Shown piece by piece: positions 1 to 9,072 of a stretch of 28,325 nt of DNA (its first letter is position 1; every line of letters begins with the position of its first letter). The notes below the pieces were generated by a model. The model made no database searches. It was not told where the DNA came from and worked only from the letters and a program-made list of their open reading frames with translations. Both the position numbers and the translations under genes were made by a program. This DNA comes from Gnetum montanum (taxonomy: Eukaryota; Streptophyta; Gnetopsida; Gnetales; Gnetaceae), in assembly GCA_015680685.1 (NCBI GenBank), contig MNCI01008581.1, positions 1,327,947-1,356,271 on the forward strand, in the 5' to 3' direction.

Positions 1-46
1 ACAGTTGTCAAAAGGTTGCTCTTCGTTTCTCTGCTCAAGGTGATNA

Positions 47-324
47 TTGTGCAACTTACGCTCACTACGCAGCTGCGCGTGATGAAGCGTAAACAATGTG
101 TAACTTACGCTCACTACGCAGCTGCGCGTGATGAAGCGTAAACAATGCCTAGCTTTAATGATGACATACGAAATGGTACGCACCACCGCGTAACGAGCGT
201 AAAGACAAGTTATTCATGCTTTGCGAGAAAAAGTGTCGAACTGTTGTGCTTCTCTGGACTCTGCCTTCGACTATTTTTGATTTTATTACGCTCATTACGC
301 TGCCATGCGTGATAGAGCGTAAAC
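47..324. repeat. Cluster of four CpG-rich imperfect palindromes
   Basis: Four copies of a dyad element lie at 56-94, 105-143, 175-204 and 286-324. The left arm reads close to TTACGCTCACTACGC. The right arm is its approximate inverse, ending GCGTAA, with a 3-6 base centre (AGCTGC in copies 1 and 2). Copies 1 and 2 are nearly identical and form a 49-bp direct tandem repeat (about 47-95 and 96-144). Copies 3 and 4 are diverged but keep both arms. The outer 8 bp of copy 4 (TTACGCTC and GAGCGTAA) pair perfectly. CpG is frequent here and rare in almost all the rest of the window. Each copy could fold into a hairpin. Function is unknown: fold-back repeat, protein-binding dyad array, or part of a younger repeat are all possible. 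One undetermined base (n) is at 45. Confidence 0.8.
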
Positions 325-1757
325 TTGTCCTTGAACAAAACTGATGCGCGCTCTCGCTTGAATTGCGAATCTTTGCCTGAGGCCGACTCATAATTTTCAC
401 GGTGTTTCACTATAGGACTACCTTCAGGCATGGGTAACATGTCTTTCCAATGACATGGTAAGGCAACACTTATTGTACTATTACTTCCATTTTTTGTTAG
501 ATCTACAAGGATATACTAGAACCTAAACAATAGGATAGAACTCACGGTTGTATTTAAGAGAATCCATAAATCCCCTTGATGTCATACCCTTCGCATTCCC
601 ACTTGGTTCTTCACTTTTTAGTCCAGGCATAATGATCACAAGTTTATTCTTAGTTTGATGATGGAAAGAATATCATTATGGCCATGGTAAGAACCTCTTA
701 TTAATGGAATGGATGGATGGATGATGTGGTCTCACTATATTGATATTCAATTCCTTATGATTGCTAATATAGAGAAATCTTCACCTTATTGGACTACATC
801 TTGCCTTAGACTTGGTGTGTTTTATTAGTAATAAAAAATATTTACAAAGAAAATGAAAATAGAGTATGAAAAAAGATAAAAAAGATAGTAAAAATAGAAA
901 AAGATGACAAGAATGAAAAATCAGCAAATAATAGAAAAATGTTAAAGAATTAAGAAATTATTAAGAAATTGAAAAGTATAAAACAATGGAAAAATGTATT
1001 AAGAAATGTGAAAATGTATATCAAGAATTTAGAAATTAAAAATAATTGCAAGACAAAAAATTAAAAAAAACTTATTAATTCCTGAATCAAGAGAAGGCAT
1101 CTCCACCACTATGGAACTCATGGGCAAGTGTTCGGAAAATGCACCCTAGTTCCCCTGGATCATACGTGTGAGGTGTTGTATTTATTATCCCTAGTGATTT
1201 AGTTTTTCTATTATCATCCCGTATAATTATGATAGCAATTGATTTTTATCCATCTAAGTCCTTAGTTCTTCTTTCTTTTAGTGTATGATTATGGTTTGAT
1301 ATTTCTATTTGTAAGTTCTTAACTAGGGTCATTTTATTAGAATTGGAATTAATAAGTGGTTCAAATATTTCCATGCATGTTTTAGATCATTTTAGGTTCT
1401 TAATTAATAGCCATGGGGTGTCTTTTTTTTTATGGCTCCTTCTCTTGCTTGCACACATTCTTGTTATTTGAATTTGTTGTGGATTGATGAATTGATTGTG
1501 TTGTCATTTTGAATGATTGATCCACCACTGCATCCTTCATGACTAGTAGTAATGCATGGAGTTACCTATCTCTCCACAGTGATAGTTTCATTTGTTATGT
1601 TTTGCATTGGAGTGGTAATGGGTGTTGGCTCTTACATAGGATTGGGAGACATTGTTTTGGTGAAGAAGAATATTGCACCAAGTTGGCCCTATGCTAGTTT
1701 TGATGAGCTAATAGATATACGAATTTTGTGCTTATATGTGCAAACTATCTTAAAGAA
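325..1757. other. Unassigned spacer, AT-rich, no gene seen
   Basis: No coding homology is recognisable on either strand. It contains an (ATGG)3 run at 709-723 and a long A-rich purine-biased tract at about 821-1071, made of loosely repeated AAAAATAGAAAAAG-like pieces. A 76-codon plus-strand frame at 1552-1782 overlaps the end of element A's gag. It has a hydrophobic start and a GDIVLVKKN stretch that faintly recalls integrase C-terminal ends, but this is too short to call. Element A's pol and 3' LTR would be expected here on the minus strand and are not visible. Confidence 0.5.
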
Positions 1758-3683
1758 AGCATGTTTTCAAGATTGTGGTTGAGATCAACTAGCATTATCA
1801 TTTAGATGTATGTTTGCAGCACAAGTGGTATTCTTTTGTTGACGTTGAGGTGCTAATGCTTCCAGTGTTGTTGGTGGTGACATATGGTGAAGGGAACTAT
1901 AAGAATATTGAAGATGTTGTGGAGGATAAGAGATTTGAGATGGTGATCCCACAAGAGATGTTGTGGGTTGATGATATTTGGGAGAGTGGTAGTAGTGATT
2001 TGAGGTAAATGAAGTAAAACCATTTGGGGAAATAGGTTGTTGAACATAGTAGTCATATAGGTCTGGCTGGCAATAAGGGTACTACTGGTTTGTTGATGGC
2101 ATTCCCCATGACTGTGGATTTTGCCACTATGGTTGCTAGTAGTGTTGAGGCTGATAAGACATTCCACTAAAATAGTATGGTTGGTGGTAGAATTCTTTAT
2201 AATTACCTTGTGAGTAAGGTAATTTCCTAGGCATTTGCTTTTGTATGAACTTGGGATTCAAAAAAAAAAGCACCAAACTCTTGTAGATGTAACATAACTA
2301 GGCAATAGCCCTTTGGATGCTCATATTAGCAGATGTGACATCCATCATCCTCTTTTGTGGTTAAGTCTATAGCCTCATCTACTACAACTATTTTTCTTTT
2401 TTTCCTATAAGTGTTCCTATTTGATTCTTTGTTCTTTTTCCTCATCTGGTTTTGATCACTTGATTTGTTTTGTGCCATCTTCTCCTCTATGGTTTTCATG
2501 TAGGTTGTGACTTTTTCATTCATCAACTCCCACATCTTATCTATCTTTGCTTTAAGCTCAATAATAGACTTTTCTATTGATAAGGTTTGTTGTGAAATCA
2601 CCTCATCAAGAGCTACCTCTTTTTCATCATAATAGATATGGACCCCTTTCTTTTGAAGTGTTGGATCCCAATTATATTCCTCTACATTCTCTCATTTACA
2701 TAGCCCTCCTTCTTTTTCCACCTATTCAATTAGCCTTTGTATCTAATGGGCTTTCAATTCAGATAATTGACCTTGGGCATAAATCCTAAGGGTCTATCTT
2801 GTTTGGTTACGAAGCCCATTTATGATGTGGAAAAGCTACTCTTTTTGAGAAATCATGACCTAGTCATATATGTAGTAGCGAGTAGTATCTATCAAAGGCC
2901 ACATCCAAGGATTCATGTTTTTCTTGCTTTCATCATTGGATTTGTTTTCATAGGTTGAACACACTTGCATAGGTTTGATATATTTCATTGAAAAATTTTA
3001 GCATTGTGGACCACTGGTGGATTGAATTTGGTTCCAATGATCTATACTGACTTTCAACTTCGTCTATTAGTATCCTAGAAAAGAGATTAAGTTTTTGCTA
3101 CTCACTTTGATGTTTTGCAAGGTGTAGGAATCATGGAAGACTTGCAAGTGATTGTGTGGATCAAAGCTATAGCCTCCCAAAAATTTAGGGATGTTATTCA
3201 TATCAAGCCTTTTGATGCGACTTTCCCTTTGATGCCTGTGGGATATTCTAACTACCTCTGTTATCTGCGACATGTCATGGTGATGATTTCTATTTCTATT
3301 TTTCTAATTATGATGATCTTGTCTATGCTCACTTTGATGCTCTCATCTATTTCTATTTCTATCTTTGTCTTGACCCCTTAGTGTATCTCTATTTTTATAC
3401 CTACATTCATCTTCATTAGAACTGGACGTTGAAGAGAAAGATGGGGAAGTGGGAGAATCGCCATGGCTACTATATTTCCCCCTATGGTCCCTTGATCTAT
3501 CATTTATACGTTTAGAGAAGGTCCTAGGCCTAGAGGCCCTCCTTGTTCTAGGACTTACTCTATCTCCTCTAGGATTATTTGCACTAGTCGAATGTAGTCC
3601 TTACATGTAGTATATACCCTATCATTTCCCTTATGAGTGTTTTTATCATGTGATGCATTCTTGAACCTATGTGAAGAAGACAT
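1758..3683 (-). pseudogene. gag: Ty3/gypsy gag polyprotein remnant (element A)
   Basis: The start is taken as ATG at 3683-3681, where MSSSHR matches MSSSRR at the start of element C's gag. A basic, charged N-terminal part follows. The core retrotransposon-gag domain starts near 3273 with MSQITEVVRISHRHQ and continues LDMNNIPKFLGGY, parallel to the LDMNNIPKF in C. Further on are a helical segment at about 2600-2330 (SIEKSIIELKAKIDKMWEL) and a zinc-knuckle remnant at 2340-2302, of spacing C-X2-C-X3-H-X4-C with a stop inside. The C-terminal tail at about 2250-1860 is rich in Tyr, Gln, Pro and Ser, with GNYKEFYHQPYY and YYVQQP. Many stops and several frame changes show that it is dead. It would have formed the capsid and nucleocapsid of cytoplasmic virus-like particles. 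Homology ends abruptly at about 1758. Confidence 0.8.
2302..2340 (-). other. Zinc-knuckle remnant of element A gag
   Basis: The minus strand reads CHIC, a stop codon, then YEHPKGYC, which fits C-X2-C-X3-H-X4-C. This spacing is one residue shorter than the canonical retroviral knuckle and occurs in several plant Ty3 gag proteins. Element C has the same block at 24198-24236, with the His replaced by Asn. The knuckle normally binds genomic RNA for packaging. Confidence 0.65.
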
Positions 3684-3795
3684 GGTTTTATTTGATAACA
3701 TGTGTGACTTACACTATTAATTTTTCTAAAAGATAAATTTTTAATATGTTTACAACGATCATGTATAATATAATTAATCTACATAACTAGCACCA

Positions 3796-3813
3796 TCCCC
3801 AATAATGGTGCCA
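3796..3813 (-). promoter_or_regulatory. Primer binding site of element A (tRNA-Asp-like)
   Basis: The minus strand reads TGGCACCATTATTGGGGA, one base after the LTR end. The complement of the tRNA-Asp 3' end used by Athila/Calypso-type elements is TGGCGCCGTTGCCGGGGA. By my alignment 13 of 18 positions agree and all five differences are transitions. The position directly behind an LTR ending TCATCA supports the call. The tRNA assignment comes from recalled family knowledge, not a search. Confidence 0.75.
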
Positions 3814-4576
3814 ATGATGAGTGGCAGGTACCCCCTACACCCCACCATATGAATCATGAGCATTCACACATGATCCAATCAAATTCCGTGGATGGGACTA
3901 GTTGTGGCATCTAGATTGTTAAGCATTAATTGTAAGACACTATCTTCCCACTTAGACTAGTGGTAGCTTTGTCACATATGGTTTAGTCCAAAGTGAGGCA
4001 TATGCTAATTGATATTATTTGGCCTTTAATACTCCTAGTTGCAAACATAATGAAAGTTGAGAATAACAATCTAAATCTAAATAATGACGATGATGTAAAT
4101 CTATTCTAGCCTAGAGCAATGAGCATTTGATCTTGGCTCGTTGTACATGTCTTGGGCTCATGTAATCATTACTGGATAACCAATCGTTATGCTACTAGGC
4201 AAACTAAGTTATAACACCAGGATTACCAAATGGTTACACTTAAATGCTCAAAACCAATTGTACCCATTCCCCTTTACTAATGAATAAGAAAGTAAAGTAA
4301 TTGGAAATGTAAATGATTAAACTAAGAAAATAGTAAAAACTATGCTAAGTAAAAGAGAAAAAACTAAGTGGATGATGCAATGATGAAAAACAATCTTGAT
4401 CTTTATTTCTGATCATAAACTATGTCCAAGTACACTTCACTTGAATAAAAATTTCGTACAACTGCTCAACACCACACTACGGGCATTCACTCTATTGCTA
4501 AAACTATGAAAACAATCTAAAAGAGTTTACCTAAGGATGGAATGAAAGTTTTACAGATTCATGTATCCAAGTGTTG

Positions 4577-4584
4577 TATTTATA
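4577..4584 (-). promoter_or_regulatory. TATA box in LTR 1
   Basis: TATAAATA lies on the minus strand in the context CCTATAAATAC, about 207 bp into the LTR. The same motif occurs at 10644-10637 in LTR 2 (CCTATAAATAT) and as TATATAAAT at 21499-21507 in LTR 3. Conservation across three copies supports it as the RNA polymerase II core promoter that separates U3 from R. Confidence 0.65.
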
Positions 4585-4600
4585 GGTTGCATGATCCCAT

Positions 4601-4668
4601 GATATCATATCTACGATGACATAGCATATTCTACGATATCAAATAAACGACATCGTAGATATGATATC
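4601..4668. repeat. Perfect 18-bp inverted repeat in LTR 1 U3
   Basis: GATATCATATCTACGATG at 4601-4618 is the exact reverse complement of CATCGTAGATATGATATC at 4651-4668. The 32-base loop holds another CTACGATATC. Further GATATC/ATCGTAGA pieces occur up to about 4769. It sits directly upstream of the TATA box, where U3 enhancer repeats are usually found. Confidence 0.85.
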
Positions 4669-5939
4669 GTTGTTATGATATCATTGGTGGACAAAAATTG
4701 AATTTTTATCAAACAAATGAGATATAGCATCAATGATATCGTAGATGGGACGTAGCATCAACGATATCCCAGTGAACTAATGATTCATCACTTATGTACA
4801 AAAGAATTGACATCTAAGGCATGTTACATCATTTAAGCATTGCTTAACTCAACAAGAAAAAAAGAAAAGAAAAGAAAAGTTAGACTAGTAGCTAGCATGA
4901 AAGATTTGAATGTCATATTTTTGCATCACATCATTTAATTGCAACACAAAACTTTGATTACAAAGTAGGTAACCTAATTTGAATGAAGATATTATGATGT
5001 AAGATTGGCAACCAATGACTCATAGAATAAAATCAAGTGGCTTAGTTGCATCAACATCACTAAAAGAAGGTGTCACAAATTTTTGCTTACTATCTTATAA
5101 ATTTATATTATTAAAATCATCATAAATTTCCACATCAATAGAAGAAGAAGAATTTTAGTATAGGTTGATGTAGTTGGAAGTAATTTAGAATCTGTTATAA
5201 AGAAAAATTATAGTGATAACATCTATTAAATAAAAATAAAATAAATTGCAAAAACATTATATCTAACTTAAATTATCTTTATATTCGGATTGATCATCAC
5301 CCACATGCCCAATGCTTAATATGTTAGCTATATTTCATAAGACATACTTATATGTTCCATTATTTAAATAATAATTACTCAAACATATATTCTTTAATAT
5401 AACTCATAAAAACATTAATTTTTTTAAAATTTAAAAATTTTCTTATTTATAAAATCATGTAAATTAAATATTCATAAAATTAATGATGAAAATCAATAAC
5501 AAGAGAAATAAGTAATAATTGTTTTCTTTAATATCACATAATTTCATATTTTTTTCTAATATGACTTTACTAATTTTCTTAAATGTAATGTGGTATAGTT
5601 TCCATGTCCATTATTTCTAAAAGGTCCTTAAAGGTTGTGTAAATGCAATAAATAGTTTAATTTTTTAACTTTAAACATACATTCTTAATCCAATTTTAAA
5701 ATATTTCTCATCATTAAACAAGTTAAATTTTTTTTAAAATGTGCAGTACCTTATTATTATTATTATTATTTTATAGTTATTTTAATAAATTTTTATATAA
5801 AATGTTATTGAAAAATGAATTAATAAGTAACTACATTATGGAATAAGTTTTTATTACTTATAAGTATAGTTATATAGCTTCCTTTTTAGCATCATGTACA
5901 CAACTTTCATAAAAAATCATTGTCAAATTCATGAGGATT

Positions 5940-6100
5940 AAAAGTCAATGAGGGGAAGTTTTTTAGGATTGGCGGTAAGGATAAAAACTTAAAAAATGCA
6001 TCCCCAAAACTATTGGGACTTTTCTTTTGTATTATGAATATAATTTTTTTAATCTTTTTTAATTCTTGGGGTTTGATACCCCCTATAAAAAGTCAATGAG
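5940..6100. repeat. 13-bp direct repeats flanking a 135-bp segment
   Basis: AAAAGTCAATGAG occurs at 5940-5952 and again, exactly, at 6088-6100. The 135 bases between contain CATCCCCAAAAC near the middle and CTTGGGGTTTGATACCCCC near the right end, separated by T-rich stretches. No terminal inverted repeats are seen. The repeat length fits a target-site duplication of a short non-autonomous insert, for example a SINE, but a local slippage duplication is also possible. Confidence 0.5.
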
Positions 6101-6104
6101 AAAT

Positions 6105-6180
6105 GAGTTTAAGTGGTTAGCTTATTGTTTTACAATGATTTGTGAGTAATAGGTTGCAAGTTTAAATCACATTTTAGACA
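6105..6180 (+). repeat. tRNA-like patch, possible degenerate SINE head
   Basis: TTAAGTGGTTAGC at 6109-6121 resembles an RNA polymerase III A box. GGTTGCAAGTTTAAATCAC at 6152-6170 resembles a decayed B box (GGTTCGAATCC). The spacing of about 40 bases is normal for tRNA-derived SINEs. No tRNA cloverleaf is evident and the 3' tail is not defined, so this is only a candidate. Confidence 0.35.
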
Positions 6181-6909
6181 TTGTTATATTCCTCTATAAT
6201 TTATCTAAAGTATTAACTTAGTTATATGTATTAAGTATTAAGTTAGCTACATATTTTAAGTTGTTCCCATAGTTAAGTTATTTCATTGAATTTTAAATAT
6301 ATTTATTAAATTTAAGTTACAAATATTAACATGAATTCAAAGCTTGTACATTGTGCATATTATCTTTTGGGCAAGAGCATAAAAGTTAAGAAAGAAAAAG
6401 TAGATTTTCATATAATTTCTCAGTGATCATTTTTTAAGAAACAAAGAAAATAAATTATAGAAGTCAAAGTTACCCTTAAAAAATATTTAAACTAATATGA
6501 TGTGCCAAAAAATTTTTCAAAGGGTAACTTAAAAATTAACCTTACATTAAAAATTCAAGGATACCAAAGTTAATTTTTTTAAAACACTAAATTTCTCAAC
6601 TATAATCTCCCAACATTGTGAGCAATTAAAATATCAGGACAAATGTAACAACATTGCAAGGATTGTACTACAATACTTTTATAATAGTGGTCAATAACAT
6701 AAATAAATAATAATTTCCATGTCAAGGCGGGGATGTTAGGTTGGCCCTAGGAACTTGTCACAACTTCTTTTGTATATCTTTTTATGCATACTAGGATCAA
6801 TATTCATCTCGGCAAGATGGCTAGACCAATAAAAGCATAATCTCTTTTTAACATTCTTAAACCTAAGGCTTATGACATGAGACACTAGAACCTTACCATC
6901 ATTCTAAAT

Positions 6910-7690
6910 AATAATTACTAATTTATTAGCAAAATGTATCATAAATAGTTAAATAGAGTACTTGATGTAGCTAATTGGCTAATACACTCATTTCTATTTT
7001 AAAAAGGAAGATTATAGTTTTGTTACCTACCTTCGCATAAGAGTGTAGCCTATGTAAGTGGGTAAAAGTTACACTATCAAGTTTCTTTATCAAAAAATAC
7101 ATTCTCAGTCAAAGTTAAAACCAAGTCTTGGCTATTACCATGGTTTTAGGTACATTTACATTTTTTATTTTCTGCATTAGAATTAGAAAGCTTACCATTA
7201 GCATCATAAGATTGTGTGGACTTTTATATCTCTTGTTGCTTGCAAATATATACATGGGAAAAAATAGTTAAGGTAGTTAATGCCTATGTATGGGAGAAAC
7301 TATGGATGCTGCAAAATCCAAGCTACAGCTAAATCTTTGCCTCTGTGTTAAGTTAATATTGTTTCATATATTGAAGTACCACATACATTTTAATATGAAA
7401 TTAATTTAATTTTCACCTACATTGATTTATCATCTGCAAAGTGTTCCATAAATAGTTAAATACACATTGCCTCACCGACATTGAATCAAGTTTTATCTAT
7501 TATTCTTTGGGCTAGATCTAGGTACCTTTAGATTTTAAAATTTTACTGTTATAATTAAAAAGGTTACTGTTAACAACTTGCTGATTGCATCGACTATTTT
7601 GTCTCCACCTGCTTGCACATATATTAATATATACTAAAAAAGAAAAGTTGTTAAGCAGTTTAAGCCTATGAAAAGGAGGAACTATAAACA
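6910..7690. repeat. Diverged direct repeat pair
   Basis: About 6910-7310 and 7412-7690 share two blocks in the same order. The first is CATAAATAGTTAAATA at about 6941 and 7447. The second is a longer block starting TAGGTAC (about 7148 and 7518) and running through GCTTGCA to CCTATG and GGAG-AACTAT. The copies differ by many substitutions and an indel, so this is an old duplication. No coding content is recognised. Confidence 0.5.
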
Positions 7691-8576
7691 CGAAGCCAGT
7701 TATGTCTTTGCCCAGTTCTATTTGCATTTGTCGGGGTTTTCAACGGCACACGGTCGGTTTGCCAATATTTGGCGTGAATGATAGGAGTTATCACAAAATC
7801 TGATGGGGAGCTCATCCAGGTTCTGCAACCGAAGCTCTCTTTGAAGTCTTCAAGAACTAAAAAATCTGAACTTGATGCTTGAAGAACACAAATCAATTAA
7901 GCAAGAAAAGACATGAATCTTAATGCTTGATCAAAGAGAATCATAAAAGTGCAGTATACACACGGAAACTCTCAATCCCAAGACCAAATATAGACAACTC
8001 CTCAAATCCCTTCAGTTCGCTTGCAATGATACTTGCTCAAGGATACAATGACTGAAAGGAAGATTCACCTCCCCATTTAAAGGTTCGTGTAAGTATTTAT
8101 AGCTGTGGGTGACTTTTTGGCTTCATTTCAGTGGTTTGAATCTTTTAAAAAATTAAATTTTCTGTAACTGCGACCTACAGCAGTTCGCAACTCCCAGCCT
8201 ACATTCAACTCGCATGAATTATAACAAGTATCGCAAAATGTGATGAGGATCTCACCCAGGTTCCACAACCCAAGCTCTCCTTAAGTCTCCAACCTCTCCA
8301 AGAATCAAGAAATCTAAACTTGATGCTTGAAGTGATAGAATAGTTGACAGCACAAGAAGGTTGATATTTGAAACTCTAAATATATATGAAAACTTGAGAA
8401 ATTAAACAAATTTAGCAAACCACAACCTCACAATGGAGGAAATGAAAGGAAGAATGCTATTTTGGCATACTAGATCCTTTTACACATTAAGTGCATTTTT
8501 CATTTTCAGAAAGTTTTACTTGTGGTACATGACTATAGACCTAACCATTACTTTATAATATGAGAATAGAAAAGCT
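7691..8576 (-). repeat. LTR-like segment with ~115-bp direct repeats around a TATA box
   Basis: About 7776-7884 and 8216-8332 are direct repeats: both carry a CACAAAATSTGATG-like start, then CAGGTTC, CAACC, AAGCTCTC and CTTGATGCTTGAAG. Between them, on the minus strand, TATAAATA at 8101-8094 is preceded by AGC and followed by CTTACACG. Read on the minus strand the order is repeat, TATA box, repeat, like the end of one LTR-type unit followed by a second. CpG is commoner here than in flanking DNA, suggesting a younger insertion. No PBS or coding homology was recognised. The minus-strand frames at 7518-7896 have no recognisable family. Confidence 0.45.
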
Positions 8577-9072
8577 GAATACTAAGAATGAAAATATATG
8601 AACATGAGAATAGAGAAAACATCTCATTCACACCATTTTTAACAAGGAAACGAAGAAACTATTCAAAGCTCAATTTGGGAGAGGACTTTCAAACTTTCCT
8701 TTTGGCCACTCAAACATTAATGTCACCAGAAAACTAGAAGAAATGATGACTAGCAAAGTATCTAAGGGATAAGCCTTAGTAGTAATGAAGATGCACAGCC
8801 TTTGGTGTCTTCAACACCAAAAGTAGATACTAAGAATGAAAATACATGAACATGAGAATAGAGAAAACATTCCATTCACAATATTTCTAACAACGAAATG
8901 AAGATATTATTTAAAGCTCAATTTGGGTAACCACTTTCAAACTTTCCTATTGGCCACTGAAACATCAATGTTAGCAGAAAACTAGAAGAAACAATGACTA
9001 GCAAAGTATTGAAAGGATAAGCCATAGTAGTAATGAAGATGCATGGTCTTTGGTTTCTTTAACACTAAGAGC
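8577..9072. repeat. 248-bp tandem duplication
   Basis: 8577-8824 and 8825-9072 are head-to-tail copies with a period of 248 bp. Both contain ATACTAAGAATGAAAATA, AACATGAGAATAGAGAAAAC, AAAGCTCAATTTGGG, ACTTTCAAACTTTCCT, AGAAAACTAGAAGAA and TAGTAGTAATGAAGATGCA. Similarity is high by eye, with scattered substitutions. No coding homology was found. It directly precedes the gag remnant of element D. Confidence 0.85.

Larger units (their letters stand above)
1758..4790 (-). mobile_element. Element A: truncated Ty3/gypsy LTR retrotransposon
   Basis: Reading on the minus strand, the order is 5' LTR (4790-3815), one spacer base, PBS (3813-3796), leader, then gag (3683 to about 1758). Homology to element C is clear from the LTR through the tyrosine-rich gag tail and stops near 1758. 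Protease, RT, RNase H, integrase and 3' LTR are absent, so this is a 5'-end fragment produced by deletion. The outer flank of the LTR begins CTTAT at 4791; a matching target duplication cannot be tested because the other end is gone. Assignment to Ty3/gypsy rests on element C, which carries pol in Ty3 order. Confidence 0.8.
3815..4790 (-). repeat. LTR 1: 5' LTR of element A
   Basis: On the minus strand the LTR starts TGATGAATCATT at 4790 and ends GCCACTCATCA at 3815, so TGATGA and TCATCA form short terminal inverted repeats. U3 holds the GATATC-rich inverted repeat and a TATA box (TATAAATA, 4584-4577). A polyadenylation-type AATAAA at 4407-4402 is followed by GATCAAGATTG. Both landmarks recur in LTR 2 and LTR 3 at comparable positions. 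It is about 976 bp long, longer than the other two copies, mainly through the GATATC region. Confidence 0.85.
4791..6909. other. AT-rich spacer with simple repeats
   Basis: No coding homology is visible on either strand; all frames are short and stop-rich. It contains an (AAAAG)n purine run at 4854-4879 and a (TTA)n run at 5751-5774. The most AT-rich part of the window lies at about 5200-5850. Two small insert-like structures are listed separately at 5940-6100 and 6110-6170. The rest shows no recognisable structure. Confidence 0.6.

Noticed and set aside
155-440. Two overlapping minus-strand frames of 76-81 codons as possible genes
   Set aside because: They run straight through the palindromic repeat cluster, have no recognisable domain and no coding signature.
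1552-1782. Plus-strand 76-codon frame with hydrophobic start and GDIVLVKKN
   Set aside because: The resemblance to an integrase tail is a few residues only, no neighbouring block supports it, and its end overlaps element A gag on the other strand.
1853-2167. Minus-strand His/Thr/Leu-rich 104-codon frame
   Set aside because: It is an out-of-frame reading of the tyrosine-rich gag tail of element A; the homologous frame matches element C.
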